A stretch of DNA of 64,000 nt from Halictus rubicundus. Its lineage: Eukaryota; Arthropoda; Insecta; Hymenoptera; Halictidae. The position numbers and the translations under genes were made by a program. Below, in pieces: positions 12,217 through 24,318 of the stretch; positions within the stretch are counted from its first letter, which is position 1, and each line of letters starts with the position of its first letter. Location of the stretch: positions 17,525,943 through 17,589,942 of the forward strand of contig NC_135150.1 in NCBI RefSeq assembly GCF_050948215.1, written 5' to 3'. The notes beneath the pieces were generated by a model. That model saw only the letters and a program-made list of their open reading frames with translations, was not told the DNA's origin and made no database searches.

Positions 12217-14780
12217 CTCGCTCCGAGCCCCGGATAGGAGAGCATGCGCCATCCCGAGAGCCAACGATCGATGCCGATGTGCACGCGTGTCGTAACGAGG
12301 AGCCGTGTTCCGTTGCTAGTTTCGGATCATTGATTGTTCAAAGGATCATCGTTTAGTATGCAGGATCCACCGGCGGCGCGGCGGCCCGCTAGGTGTACGT
12401 ACATCTGCTTAAATCCGGCTTACGAATGTCACCCAGGGGAGGTGAGCACCGTGCGCCGAGGGGCGCGGGGGGACAATGTTTGCCGGTCGGACAATGGAAA
12501 ACCGTAACACATCCGGCTCGGCTCGGCCCTCCGCGTATATCCTTAATTATGCAGGACGACAGACGAGGGTTTCTTTTCGGACCGTGCTCACCTACGCCCG
12601 AGGAGTGAATAAGCATTTTGTCAACCGGAGGACGCGTATTTACCGGCGTCCAGGGATTCGTTAATAATTGACCGGCCCGGATATGGGAACCGCTAAGCCT
12701 ATTCCCAGGGAGTTAATGATCGGGACCCCGCGCGATTATCAATCACTTCGCCCCGTTTCATTCTGCCCGCTGATCCGTCGATCTGTTGCGGCCAGTTCCA
12801 AGACGAAGTTTCTGACCTCTTGTTTATTATTCGGGAAGCTTCTTTATTTTCAGCTTGAATTTTTGCCTCTACAAACCTTTCAATTTACTACCTTCCATTC
12901 GTGTCCTAATACAACCAGATTGGCATATTTCACCGTATAGACAAACAGAAAATGGCTGAGCCTCCTCCTGGAGAGCTTAAAATGTTCCACACAGTCAAAG
13001 GGAAATTGAAGGTTCCGCGGAGGCATAAAGTGAACGAAATTTTCAGCTGGCTGAAATGATTAATGAACACAGAAAAATAAATACTGAATGATTAATGAAC
13101 AAGATATATCGCGTCCCGGGAAACTAGAATTAGTTCTAATTCGTCCAAAATGTACTACACGGAGCCAATTTTACATAATGATATGTATGCATAGGTCCCA
13201 CTAATTGCCTATCTCCATTAACACTGACCAAGCATTAACAGTATCTGGTAAATATTGCCTTGTAAAAATGGTAACCCTAAATTTATTTAGATTGTCCCTA
13301 ATTTTCAATATAGCAAATGCTTGGACCAGAAAATTTATTCCACTATTTTCCATAAATGAATTTTTACAGTTTCGACAATTGTAAAATGTAAAGGCATGAT
13401 GTCTGAAGAGGCTCGCGACAAAGACATAAGAAGGTTTAGGATTGGTCACGCAAGGAAGAATTCGCGTAATAAATTATTATAGGATGATACCGCAAAAAAA
13501 AAAACAAATTCGCTACCGATAGGTGTGTTAGTTCTACTCTTAACAAGAACTTCCGTCCAATCCCATAAGTAACTTAGTTGATAGCGATATCAGCGAAGAA
13601 TTGTTTGTATATTGTTACATTTAGATATGATTGTTATACATATTTAATATTGTATTTTTTATGTATTTTTATATTTGTTTCTACAATTTATATAATATTC
13701 TTCAATATAAATATTATTTTTAAAAGGTTCTGCATTTCATGACCTAACAGAAAATTTAAATCATGTTTGAAGAAGCATGAAACGATCAATGATTTTTTTC
13801 CACCTAGAATAGCCATTCGCGACACTGTGGATTGGAAGCGGCCAGAAGAAACATTGTTTCTAAATGAAGGGATATAGGGATATAGGTAGTGACTCTAATT
13901 GGTGCCGCTATCTTATCGCCGCGGCTGAACTACCAGAACTTCCTAAAGCTCCGCGGTATCTGCCGCGTATCTGAAGTCTGCTGCATAAGGTGGCGAAACA
14001 GGTTTCGCCTACCTGCTTGAACGAAGATGTTCCCCGGACACTTTGTGACACCAAACACAGAGCCGGGGATATTTCTGGTCCTCCGTTCCGACACGTTCGC
14101 TCGTCGCTTCCACCTGTCCGGGGTTAATAATCCCTCGAACGAGTTGCGATTCTCGCGCGTCGTATAATCTTAATAAACAATCATTATCTCTCGAAGCGAA
14201 TGAGCTTCGCGAAGAAGATCGGGAATCACGGGATAAATAATTGGTCGTACAGGCCCAGTTACACATAATTCTAACTATACTGCATTACCCCGGAGCAGAG
14301 TGGTCTTGTGTCCCCGACGGTGAAATAAGAAGGTAACCGCTGGCACGAGTGGACGAGCCAGATAAATTGCGCCATCGCCATAATCGGTTCACGTGGCTAG
14401 GCCATTATACTCGCTTGATTCTTCTTTGTTGGCGGCGAGGAAGTTTGCTCTGCGACATTTTATTAGCTCTGTGTCAGTAATGAGGAAACCTACTATTTTC
14501 AGGAAGCCTATCTTGGAGCGTTTCGACACTCGGGTCAGGTCTCGATTAAATAATGACAAAAGCAGCGGATAAAATTGTCAGTCTTACGATTAATTTACAG
14601 ATTCGGGAATACTAGATGGAATACTTCATACTCGAACCATGTGAGAATCGAGAAGCTATAAATCATTTTTCTGCGCCAAGAAAAACGGCAAACCTCAAGG
14701 TGCCAATACACTGGCGAGAAACTTGCGACATTTTCTGCGAGACTAGTTGAATTCACTTGCGACAAATATACTTGCTGGTA
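11156..14780. other. Unassigned stretch, mostly CpG-rich
   Basis: 11156-12800 and 13900-14480 are CpG-rich, and 12860-13860 is AT-rich. A compound (CT)n(AT)n microsatellite lies at 12130-12212. The poly-G run near 11600-11610 gives overlapping proline- and glycine-rich ORFs. No exon, tRNA or paired repeat ends were recognised. Confidence 0.5.
12130..12212. repeat. Compound (CT)n(AT)n microsatellite
   Basis: About 35 bp of CT is directly followed by about 48 bp of AT. The long alternating AT half is self-complementary and could extrude as a cruciform. Confidence 0.95.
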
Positions 14781-15095
14781 TACAGTGAATTCTCGATATA
14801 TGTCAACAACACGGGTGCTGCCAGCGTCTAGTATCGTCCAGGAGACACGCCCGAGCCGTGTTATGTTTACCGAGGTCTCTCGAGCTCCGTGACGGTAGTG
14901 GGGATAATTCCGCGACGCTTATCATCCAGGCCTTGGCGACATATATACAGAAATCACTGTATCATGCTTACACTCCTCGGCGTGCGAAGCCTCTCGAGCT
15001 TCTAGGCCCTTCACGGATATCCCCCGCGGTAGTGGGGATAGTTCCGCGTCATTTATCATCGAGGCCTTGGCGACATATACAGAGAAATCACTGTA
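14781..15095 (-). mobile_element. Pogo-like MITE, copy A2, with an extra half unit
   Basis: A complete copy in reverse orientation runs 14781-14961, from TACAGTGAATTCTCGATATA to ACAGAAATCACTGTA. Directly after it, 14962-15095 repeats the head half (GCGGTAGTGGGGATAGTTCC through GCGACATATAC to CACTGTA). This gives one right half and two head halves in tandem, the same architecture as the array at 57.1 kb. It is non-coding. Confidence 0.85.
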
Positions 15096-16458
15096 CTTGT
15101 ACAGTATTCGCAGCCTGTAGGCCTGGTGATCAAACAGGTGTTCACAAGGAGCGGAGAACGAACTGGCGCCGTTGAAAAAATCCGAGGACCGGCACAGCTG
15201 GAGGTAAGCCCGTCGCGTCGCCGAAACTGGCCTAATTAATTGGACCACCGACGACCGGTTAACGATTGCCCGCGACGGAACTCGACCGGCAGTCACGGAT
15301 TCGCGTCACGAAGAACTTAAAGCGCGAATTAAACCCTGCCGCGATCGAATTAGAGGGAAGAAGAGGTAACCGCCGGCTAAGCCAACTACTTTCTATGCGG
15401 GGCGAACGCTCGAACGGCGTTCCTGCGAATCCCGGGTACGAGCGGGTACGAGCGGGTCGCGTACTCGTCAGTCTCCGAGCCGGTCGCAAACGGTTCCCCA
15501 GCTCGCGCCGCGCTATTCACCGCGTTGATTGCGAATTTGAATCTTCTTCCTCGCTCTTCGACGCGACGAGTCGTTCGTCACCCTTGCGTTTCGCCGCTCC
15601 GACGCTATATTATTATCAATTCGATTTCGCGCACGATAATTGGACCAGACCGGTCTGGCCGCGTCGATTTTTCTGTATTTTTCGCCGGTAATTAACAATC
15701 GTCCTCTAGCGGCCCGTAAAAAATCACGCGAACACAAATCGTAGACCGGCCAATTTGCACCGCTGTGCCGTGCCCCCTTGAGTAAACGAATTTTTTATAT
15801 TCAAAATGGACGGCGAGCGACTGCAGATTTTTATGTGAATTGATTGTTTTAGAGCTGCATTTTTGAGAGGGAAGTTAAATGGAGTTTGATTCTGTGTACC
15901 GGGGTTTTCGCGGTGTTTGCGTTAGCGTTTGTACGGTGTTTGAATGTTCAAGGGTCAGCCATTTTTGTCAATAACGCTTTGAAATACATGAAAAACTGTT
16001 CGTAATTGTTCTTCTCACCTTTTGATCAATAATTCTGAACCGTTCACACGGTGAAGGTTTTAAACTGTATTCTGAAAATACGATACATTGTTTGACGTTT
16101 CACGATGTATATAGAATTTCTTTTGACGCTGCGAAACTATTAACAACAGAGTGACTCCTGGTCGCGAGATATATCATAAAAAGTTAATCGATACATTGAC
16201 TCAAAGTGCAGCCTAGTGCCGCGGGTTAGGATTAATAACAGGTCTGTCAAGCCCCGCCTCAGTGCACAGTGGTAATTAATACACTCCTACTTCGCCTACT
16301 TTTTATTGAATATTGTCCTGATAGGTGTATATTACGTCGTACTAAATCTGAAGTGTTTATTAATGATAACCAGACTGTGAAAGGAAGAATTGACAGTGGG
16401 TTGTTTTTATTATTGCCTGGAGAGACTTCCTAATTAGCACAGCCAATTTTTTTGTTTA
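15096..16458. other. Unassigned stretch
   Basis: CpG-rich to about 15760, where ORFs are open on both strands, then AT-rich. GAGCGGGTACGAGCGGGT is a short tandem near 15439-15457. No gene was recognised. Confidence 0.5.
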
Positions 16459-17136
16459 CAGCCAGTGCAGAAAGTATGCGTACACTCTTCGAAAACGAAG
16501 AACTTTTTTCAATATGGACAAAACAGCTCGAACTTTTTTAAGATGTTAAAAGGATTAGTTTAGTACCTACTGTGTAAATAATTTTTTAAAAATTTTCTAT
16601 TGCTCGTAATTACGAAGAAAATATTAAACGTCTGTGAAATTTTTCATCTCTGTCTGTAACGAAAATTGTAAACATTCACTTTGTAAAACTAAGTAAGTTA
16701 CATACAAAGTTTCATAAAAATCTATAAGCTATAGGCATTGTAAGATGTATAAATATTTGAATTTAGGATTTGCAATTTTTAGGGTCTTACAATTTTTGCT
16801 ATTTTTAATCAATTATATTTCGTAGCGGCCTTGATCGATTTCGATGAAACTTTGTGTATGTATACAACTTAGATCTACAAAAGGCACTTTCTAAATTTTC
16901 ATTACAGACGCAGATAAAAAAACGTGAAACTCGTGACGTTTACTTTTTTGTTGGCAATTGTGAGAAACAGTAATTTAAAAAAAAAATTATTTATGTATTA
17001 CCTATTAAATTAATCCTTCTAACATCTCAAAAAATCTCCAAAAGGTCCAATTTTAGAAGAGTTATTCGTCAAAATGTCCAATTGCAAATAAGTTATTCGT
17101 CTTCAAAGTGTGTACGAATTCTTTTTGCGCTGACCG
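16459..17136. mobile_element. Tc1-like non-autonomous foldback element
   Basis: The left end CAGCCAGTGCAGAAAGTATG and the reverse complement of the right end, CGGTCAGCGCAAAAAGAATT, align and continue into matching GTACAC and CGAAnAC blocks. The element is flanked by TA at 16457-16458 and 17137-17138, the Tc1/mariner target duplication. Inverted similarity extends well inward: GATGTTAAAAGGATTAGTTT near 16542 pairs with TTAATCCTTCTAACATCT near 17010. Most of the 678 bp is therefore an imperfect giant palindrome. There is no transposase. Ends of the form CAGTCAGCGCAAAAAGTAT are typical of Tc1-like elements. Confidence 0.85.
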
Positions 17137-18807
17137 TATATAAAATAAGCAATGAAGAATTTATAAGTAGTAAGGAAAATTCCATCGGTCATAGTTCGCG
17201 AGGAACCACCCTGTACATTGGAGAAGGCCCCGGGAGCGTCGCGTAGCGTACACCTAGGGAAAATGCTATAGCTATTCGCATGTGTAGCCCCTCGGAAACA
17301 AGAAGCTGCTAAACAAGAAAAAAAAAAGCTAGGAGGTTCAACAGAAAGTTCCTTACTGGAGCAAGCTTTTTCGTCTCCCTTGAAACGGAACTCTGAAAGA
17401 CTACCCTCAAAGGAGCGACTCCCGCGACGAGGTACCTACAGCGTCGCCTATTCGTGCCATTTTTTCGTTATTAGACTGACAAAAACGTGTCTGTGAAGCT
17501 GGACACACCAATTCTGTCGGGGGTGTCGAAGTTGCCCGATGTTTTCCTATCCCGGCCCGTTATTAGTATCATTTGGCGGTGTCCCGGTCGTTCGTTAACC
17601 GAGTTTCTCTTTCTCGTCGGCGGACGAGACCCGACTGACGAAACACTCTTGTAACACGTTGCCCGATCCTCGGCCGACAATCAAGCGCGATCATTTTCGG
17701 CCAGCCCGCTCCGGGAACGTGCAATCAAAATCTCTTCACGGGGCGCGAACGTCGATTAGCAGGGCCCGGTCGTTCCCTTTGCTCCTGTTCCTTTATTCGG
17801 GCTCCTTCCCCGACGCCATTTTTACGGCTACTTAGTGCTTCCGCGGCCGCCGCGCCGGCCATTAAGCAGGAAATCCGAGCGAGCTTCGACGGTGATTCCG
17901 ATTTTATTCGTCTTAGCGCCGCTATAGATTGCGGTCGTTACTCTGGGAACAGGAATTTGCGTTTGCGCGGATCAATCGCGTTTTTCCCGCTTCGAACGTG
18001 GAAAAAGTCGGTCGCCGAGACGAGGTTATGCCGTTTCTGCAAAACTGTAACGAACCGAGGAGGAGCGCGAACGAATTTCAATTACTCCGGACGGTGTCTT
18101 TTCTTTTTCCGAGGCGAGTCAAGTTGTCCCCGGCGAATTTCGAACAACGAAACTTCTCGCCACAAAGGGACGAGGTATTGGCACGTCATCGGACTACCGA
18201 GCGAAATTCATCCGGAGGCAAAGGCGGTCGCGGCGATTTTTCTACGCTTTCAGCCCTCTTTGACACTGAAATTGAGTTTTTGAACAATCTCGGATTTTCC
18301 GCGGCGGCGATATTTTTCTTGCGACGCCCATCCTCGGCTGACACAGTTTCGCGTGGACGGGGGACAGGAGAGGGAGAGAAAGAGAGAGATAGAGAGAGAG
18401 ATAGCTCGGCAGTTTCACAATCTCGGCCATAAATTTAGTTGCGTTCGAGTTTCAGTTTCAAGCGGGATCTATAGGAAGCTCTCCGCCCGCGTCGAAACTC
18501 TTTAATAAATATTAAATCTCGAGCACAATATCAGTGGAGCAAAGTGTCCGGGTCCCCCTGATCTTAAACTTCTATCTCCCTACCAGCTCTGTCAACCCCT
18601 CGACGGGGCTCATCTTCTTTCCATAATTTCTGAGAATCGTTCAGCTGACGATTACAGCGGCCTGGAAAGCGTTGAATGTCTCTCGAGTCTTCTGTTCTCT
18701 TCTTAAGTCGCGGATTCGTCATTTGCATTTCTTGGACTCAATCCTTAATTCCGTGTGTCCAGAAGTCGCACTAAATTTGTATTAAACACTTGTTTGTATC
18801 TTATTAG
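17137..18807. other. Unassigned stretch, CpG-rich
   Basis: The 17220-18500 block is CpG-rich. The 167-codon frame at 17929-18432 ends in an (AG)n microsatellite (18371-18402), overlaps another open frame, and shows no known domain, so I do not call it a gene. Confidence 0.5.
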
Positions 18808-19007
18808 TAGACTGCGAATCTTTATGGAAAATAAAAATTGTCTGCATCGATTACAAGAAATAGACACTAAGTAGAATGCTATTTCCCCACTTGCTAATTT
18901 TCATAGACGAGAAATAGTTTATTGACGTTCAAAATTTTTTAAATTTTCCTACAATTTCAACTTTATCTACTCAATTTTGTTATAAATACATCAAGATCCG
19001 CAGTCTA
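18808..19007. mobile_element. TA-bounded MITE, family C, copy C2
   Basis: The left end TAGACTGCGAATCTTTATGG and right end CATCAAGATCCGCAGTCTA are inverted, 200 bp apart. AAATAAAAATTGTCTGCATC follows the left end, as in C5. AT-rich and non-coding. Confidence 0.85.
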
Positions 19008-19423
19008 CTTATTAGTATTTAAACACACAGCTCACTTAAAATCCTAGAAATTATTACGGAACTTGCAGATGTTTGTAACATTAATCATGACTGTTGATTT
19101 ACTGTGGATAGTGGACTTCAAAGGACTTAATGGAAGTCTTAAAAATACGATAAAAATAACCCTGGTGTGGTTACACTCTTTCACGAGACTAGTTGACGCG
19201 GTCAATGCCGATGACGCCTATTCGCGTCATACGGAATTTCCAGCGTTAACGTACACGCATGTCAATACGGTTGTACAATTCTGTGCACAGTATTATAGAG
19301 ATGTAAATTGTGATTCCTAATTGGTTCATAATCAAGCCGTCACTTGTGAACGATCGTATATAATTAATTGAAATTTCGGAGAATCAATTTACCGAACAAA
19401 TGTCTGCAGGACCACTTTCATGT

Positions 19424-19786
19424 GTTTTACCCACAGCTGGGTAAAATAATATTTTAAATAGTACGTAGTAAATAATAGAAAATAATGAAATAAAATATTT
19501 TATTTGATGCAATAAGTTTTTAAAATACTATTTCAAAATAGTATTTTATTTGAAGAATATTAAAAATATTTGGATTTCATCTCGAAATATTTTATTCCTT
19601 TTATTTTAAATATTCTTGCTGAAAGTAATGGTTCGTATTCAATATAAGTATTTTATTTTATGCCAGATCATTGAAATAAAATATATTTTGTGTTTTAGAT
19701 TGTTAACTGGAAATATTTTATTGTAAAATATTAAATAGTACTTGGAATATTTATTTCGCCAAATATTGCCCACCTCTGGTTTTACC
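19424..19786. mobile_element. hAT-type MITE with intact 8-bp target duplication
   Basis: The element occupies 19432-19778, flanked on both sides by the exact 8-bp direct repeat GTTTTACC (19424-19431 and 19779-19786). Its right terminus, reverse complemented, is CAGAGGTGGGCAATATT; the left is CACAGCTGGGTAAAATAATA. Both inner arms continue with ATATTTTAAATAGTAC-type inverted sequence. A CAGRGGTGGGC-like end plus an 8-bp duplication is characteristic of hAT elements. The 347-bp interior is about 80% AT and non-coding. The exact duplication suggests a fairly recent or well-preserved insertion. Confidence 0.9.
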
Positions 19787-20334
19787 ATTACAAGGAGAAC
19801 GATGTTGACTATCAAGTAGATAGCAACGCTTAGATTTATTTAAACTGTTATCATTTGCAACTTACTTTTACATCCAGTCTCTCCAAAAGCACGCATTTTC
19901 TTTTTAATCGAGCGTAACCGAGTAAAACTTGCCAATCCAAATAAATCGAATGGGCAAAAACGCCCAAGATAAAACCATCGAACGGTTAATCCGCCTGGCT
20001 CTATCTTTTCGCGGCGTGTTCTCACATGATTAACTTCGACAAAGCTCTCTGTCGCATTTCATTTACTCTTACACGGTTTTTAATCCGTTTGCCGCCGTGT
20101 AAAAGGGGAACGCAGGCGAATCGCAAAACCAGAAACTCGAAACAGGTCGTTTCGACCCGCCGCGCTGGTTCGGCCGTTAAAAGACGATTAAAACGCATCC
20201 GGAGAGTCACGCTCCTAAACACCCATAAAAAATTGATGAGCAACGGTTCGAACGGGTTCGAGCATCGTTGATGAAGCCCGGCGAAAGAACTCGTCGGCCG
20301 AAGATTAAGCGGACGCAACTGTATCGGGCAGCTC
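19787..20334. other. Unassigned CpG-rich stretch
   Basis: Open on both strands from about 20020 to 20320, with no recognised domain. It lies between two transposon insertions. Confidence 0.5.
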
Positions 20335-21202
20335 CACAGTGGTCTAAAACGCGAAATTTAGTGACATTTTGCCAAAACATCAACTGTCTCATATTGACTT
20401 ATGTTGAATGTTTATTGCTTTCCCAATATCCATCAACCTTGAAAATGAAAAAATTAATAAAATTTAATAAATACTATTACTGTAATAAACGGTTAAAGTT
20501 GAAAGTTTTGAGAATAGCCTTCCTCATGGCAAAAATTGCATCTCTTCTTTGAGATGCCCCAATGATCCTTTTTCATATTTTCCTTCCAATTTTTTTTAAA
20601 TGTAAGGTTTATCTTTAAGCTGTAAATTACCATTGTCGATTAAAAATTATAGATTCATAATGTATTAAACATGTTATGCCAAATGCAATGTAGAAAATTT
20701 TCAAAACTCTTAAGACTTCGCAAGGAATATCTTCTGTATCATACGAGATCATAGAATTTTACAAATTGGAATATGTTCAGCACACTTCCTTCTATACAAT
20801 CGTGCAAGAATTATTTCCAATCTCGTCCAATATCACGCGTTATTATTGTTTCAAGTCGCCCGCGTCCGTGCGGCTATGCGCATAGGTTCTTCGTCGGGAC
20901 TCTTTGACGACTAAAAAACACTTTAGGCACTAAACCAAATTTTATTTAAGGAGCGATTTTTAAAAAATTTAGAGGAATAATATATTTACTAAGCTGAATG
21001 TGTTTCTAAAAGTTGTTAAATTTGTAAATATACGTAAAAAATAGTAAAACAAGCTACTAAATAAACAAAAAGTATGGTACATTACGCACCATTGAAAAAG
21101 ACTACTTGTTAATATTCTACACCCCAAATATCACTTCGATATCTTTAATAGTTTAGAAGTTATACCAAAATGTCACTAAATTTCGCGTTTTAGACCACTG
21201 TG
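20335..21202. mobile_element. 868-bp DNA element with perfect 37-bp TIRs
   Basis: Bases 20335-20371 and 21166-21202 are exact reverse complements over 37 bp, beginning CACAGTGGTCTAAAACGCGA. The interior is AT-rich and has no transposase-like ORF, so the element is non-autonomous. No target duplication of 2-9 bp is visible: flanks are ...GGGCAGCTC and CGCACCGG.... The CAC start recalls CACTA, Transib or Chapaev superfamilies, but I cannot assign one. The right end abuts a 62-bp (CT)n tract. Confidence 0.85.
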
Positions 21203-21213
21203 CGCACCGGCGA

Positions 21214-21279
<66 letters not shown>

Positions 21280-21437
21280 GTCGGGAGCGTGGCTCTGGAT
21301 AAAATGTTTTCGCGGGCCACGAGGCTTTCGGGAGACAGGACCAGCGCGGTGTGTACACACGTAGCCCGCGTGTACACTGGCCGGGCACAATCAAAAGCTC
21401 TGGGCGTGTACACAGAGAGCCCCGGGGAAAGAGAGAC

Positions 21438-21469
<32 letters not shown>

Positions 21470-24106
21470 GGGAGGGACAGAAGAGACTGTGCGGCGTTGG
21501 AGCCGACCGAATAAAACCCGGACGCCGAAATAAACGTCGGAACCCGCAATCACCGGGTTGAATGGCGCGTGGAACGTCGGGATGCGGCCGCGAAACGTCG
21601 ATTCGCCAGGAAGATGACGTCGCGACGCTGCTGCCCGGTGCACGAACACGCACGGGCCCACCTCCAACAGGTGCCGAACGATAATTACCGAAGTGCCAGA
21701 GAGCCAGGAGATGCATCCCGGAGATATATATGATGCAGATGTTTTGATACTTGCCAGTTCGTTCACGCTCTTCGCCGCGGCGAACATGAAAGACGAGGAA
21801 CGCGTCTACAGAGAGAAAGACAGACAGAAGAAGAAGAAGAAGAAGAAGAAGAAGAAGAAGAGGGGTCGGTAGAAAGAAAAAATGAGAGTAGAGGACGAGA
21901 ACGTGGACGACGATGGTTCTCGTGCTTGTCCGTGGTTAGAAAGGTGAGATGATGGCGCAGGTAGAAGCAACAAGGGCGAACGGGGGATGCCGAAGGACGC
22001 CGAGGGGCCAGGAGGAGGAGCAACACGGGCCCCGGCCGACCTAATGAGCTCCGGCTCCGGGACGAAAATAATTATAGAAATTTCCTGCCGATGAACGAAC
22101 CACCTTAAGAAAGATTGCCTCCCATTAATAAGCCACAGACGTATTTGCCTCCAGAATTATAATCAGCCCGGACGAGCGCGCCGTTCTCCGGCTAACGCTC
22201 GTGTTTCCGTGAAATTCGTGTGCCCGGCCGCGCTGCCACCGAGCACCCGAAGCACGGAACGATTTAGTTTAGATTAATATGCCGCCACCCCGGTGTTGAA
22301 CGTCGAAAGTCGGACGAGACACAGCCGAAGAGACCGAAAGAGACAGAGGCTCTTCGCCTTTCGACCTTATTGATTTTCCTCTCCTCTCTTGTTCTGTCTC
22401 TCGCTTTCTCACCTGTCCCGCTTCTTTCCTCTGCACGTTCCTCTGCCACAGAGGAGCCAGTACGCTCGGACAAGGCAGAAGTTAAGCATAAATTAAGTCG
22501 GGATTAGCCGTGGACCATTGATCAACCGAACGGCGACGTGTCGTCGATCCGACCGCCATGAAATTAACCTGCCCCTCGCACCGGACCCCAACGATGCCTC
22601 GGGGAACCGTTCGACTCGAAATTTTGGATCGCTTTAATTGGCCCCGGATACAAATTGATTTTTTTTTCCGTTGCCTCCTTGGAATCCCCGCCACGAAAAT
22701 TAATTTGTTGAGGAATTGTCTTTTAGAGCCTGTCACTCATGCTGAACCCTCTGTGCCCTGAATCACTATTCCCCGAAAACTATTTATTTTTTACACTATG
22801 TGTCTAACCTTTCGTGAAATGACGACCGGGACGCTTGTAACTCACGAAACATTGAAAAGTTATATTTAACACTAGGTTTGCTATGAGTACTATGAGAATG
22901 TACCTATTTTTGAAATAGTTAGTTAGAAAAAGTGAAATAATTTAGATAGCAAAGGGTAAAATTGGATGAAGCGAATGCGATTCTCGGGGGCGGAAGTTTA
23001 TCCTGGAAAAATCCGTGTCCCGATCGCATTCGCTGCAAGCCTGACTTGCAATTTTGTTTCTTCGCAGAGAGGATCGTCCGGGCGAAAAAGCTGCGCCCTA
23101 CATTTTTAATGAATCTGCTCGCAAAAAATTGTGCCGAGCACAACACAGCACTGACTCGAACCGAAAATGTTTAGCCGGATTAACCGGGAGATTCTTTCGC
23201 CGGGCAAAAACATTTGGCTGACCAGTGACTTTAATCATTCGGCTCGGTGAACAATTATCGCCGCGGTGATTAACGATTAACGGATCGGTCGACTTGGAAC
23301 AATAACGTCCAGGAAATGAAAAGGTTGTAATTACGGGGAATGCGGGCAGATTTTCGACTGCGATTAATCACTGTTCGAGTTTATTTATCCGCCCCCGGCT
23401 CCCCTCCCCCTCCCGCCCCCGTCCCACTCCTTCCGGTATGTTCGCCGCGATAAATTTATCCCGACGATTTGTTCGGAATCGGAGTTAAATAGTGCACTTT
23501 TCGATTAATCCGTTCGGAGCGGCAGCGTTTACGCGTTGACAGAATATTTTTGTGGTCTCCGCTTAATTAATGAAAATAGTAGATCCGGTCGGGCGCGCCT
23601 GCGTCGGATCATTAAAATCGCTAAATCCGTTCCCCATAATTTCCATTCTCCCGCTTCGCGTAAAACAAACTTTGCGGGAGCGAAAATAATAATAAAAAAA
23701 AAAAACAAAATCGCCTCGTCAGTCTTTCGCTGGCAGCGCAATTATGATTTAATCGAGGCCCGGGCTTGTCAAAAAAATATTGATTGGGCTTTTGGATTAG
23801 ACAGGAATACTCCGAAGGATTACTCGTTCGAAAGCAAACACGTGGAATAAATCGTGCAATCGTCTTCTGACCCATCAAGTGGTTCTAAACAGCGTTCCCC
23901 ATTTTCGAAAAATTGTCGAATTGTTATAATTTCGTAGAAAATTCACCCTTGTTCGTTTTTTTTACTAAGAAAATTCTTTATGATAGAGTATGGAAAATTG
24001 CAGATGGAAGGCTGAAGACACAATTTTTTCTCGAAATGATAAAAACTGAAACATGTCTGGAGACCTTGGAAAATTTTTTTCGCCACCGAATCTCCCATGG
24101 AATTGA
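21203..24106. other. Unassigned stretch with long CT/AG/AGA tracts
   Basis: (CT)n lies at 21216-21277, (AG)n at 21441-21470 and (AGA)n at 21826-21861. The ORFs of up to 203 codons on the minus strand here translate these tracts (Arg-Glu or Ser-Leu runs) and are not genes. 22000-22760 and 22960-23850 are CpG-rich without recognised exons. A TTAACACTAGGTTTGC motif at 22867 might be a lone TTAA-MITE end. Confidence 0.5.
21216..21277. repeat. (CT)n microsatellite, 62 bp
   Basis: About 31 uninterrupted CT units. A (GA)n tract lies 160 bp downstream (21441-21470), giving an inverted pair of simple repeats. Confidence 0.95.
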
Positions 24107-24318
24107 AGGTTGAAGCCTCCCCTTTACAACGAGCCCCTAAACCTTGATGTACGATTTTTTTTACCGTTTTATGGAACAGAAGTTAAAGCCGTCGTGATGT
24201 ACCCTGTATTATCGTAAAGTAGGCAGTACGCTTTCTATTCAAAGCTGAATAAAATGGCCCCCAAAAAAAATCGTACATCAAGTTTTATGGGACCGTTGTA
24301 AAGGGGAAGCTTCAACCT
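24107..24318. mobile_element. 212-bp near-palindromic MITE
   Basis: The left arm AGGTTGAAGCCTCCCCTTTA continues through CTTGATGTACGATTTTTTTT. The right arm is its reverse complement, with about 52 of the first 57 positions matching. Together they leave an AT-rich centre of about 95 bp. No clear target duplication is seen, so the superfamily is unknown. Non-coding. Confidence 0.8.

Noticed and set aside
21153..21787. Overlapping minus-strand ORFs of 187 and 203 codons
   Set aside because: Both translate the (CT)n and (AG)n microsatellites, giving Arg-Glu and Ser-Leu runs, and cross a transposon terminal repeat. They have no domain.
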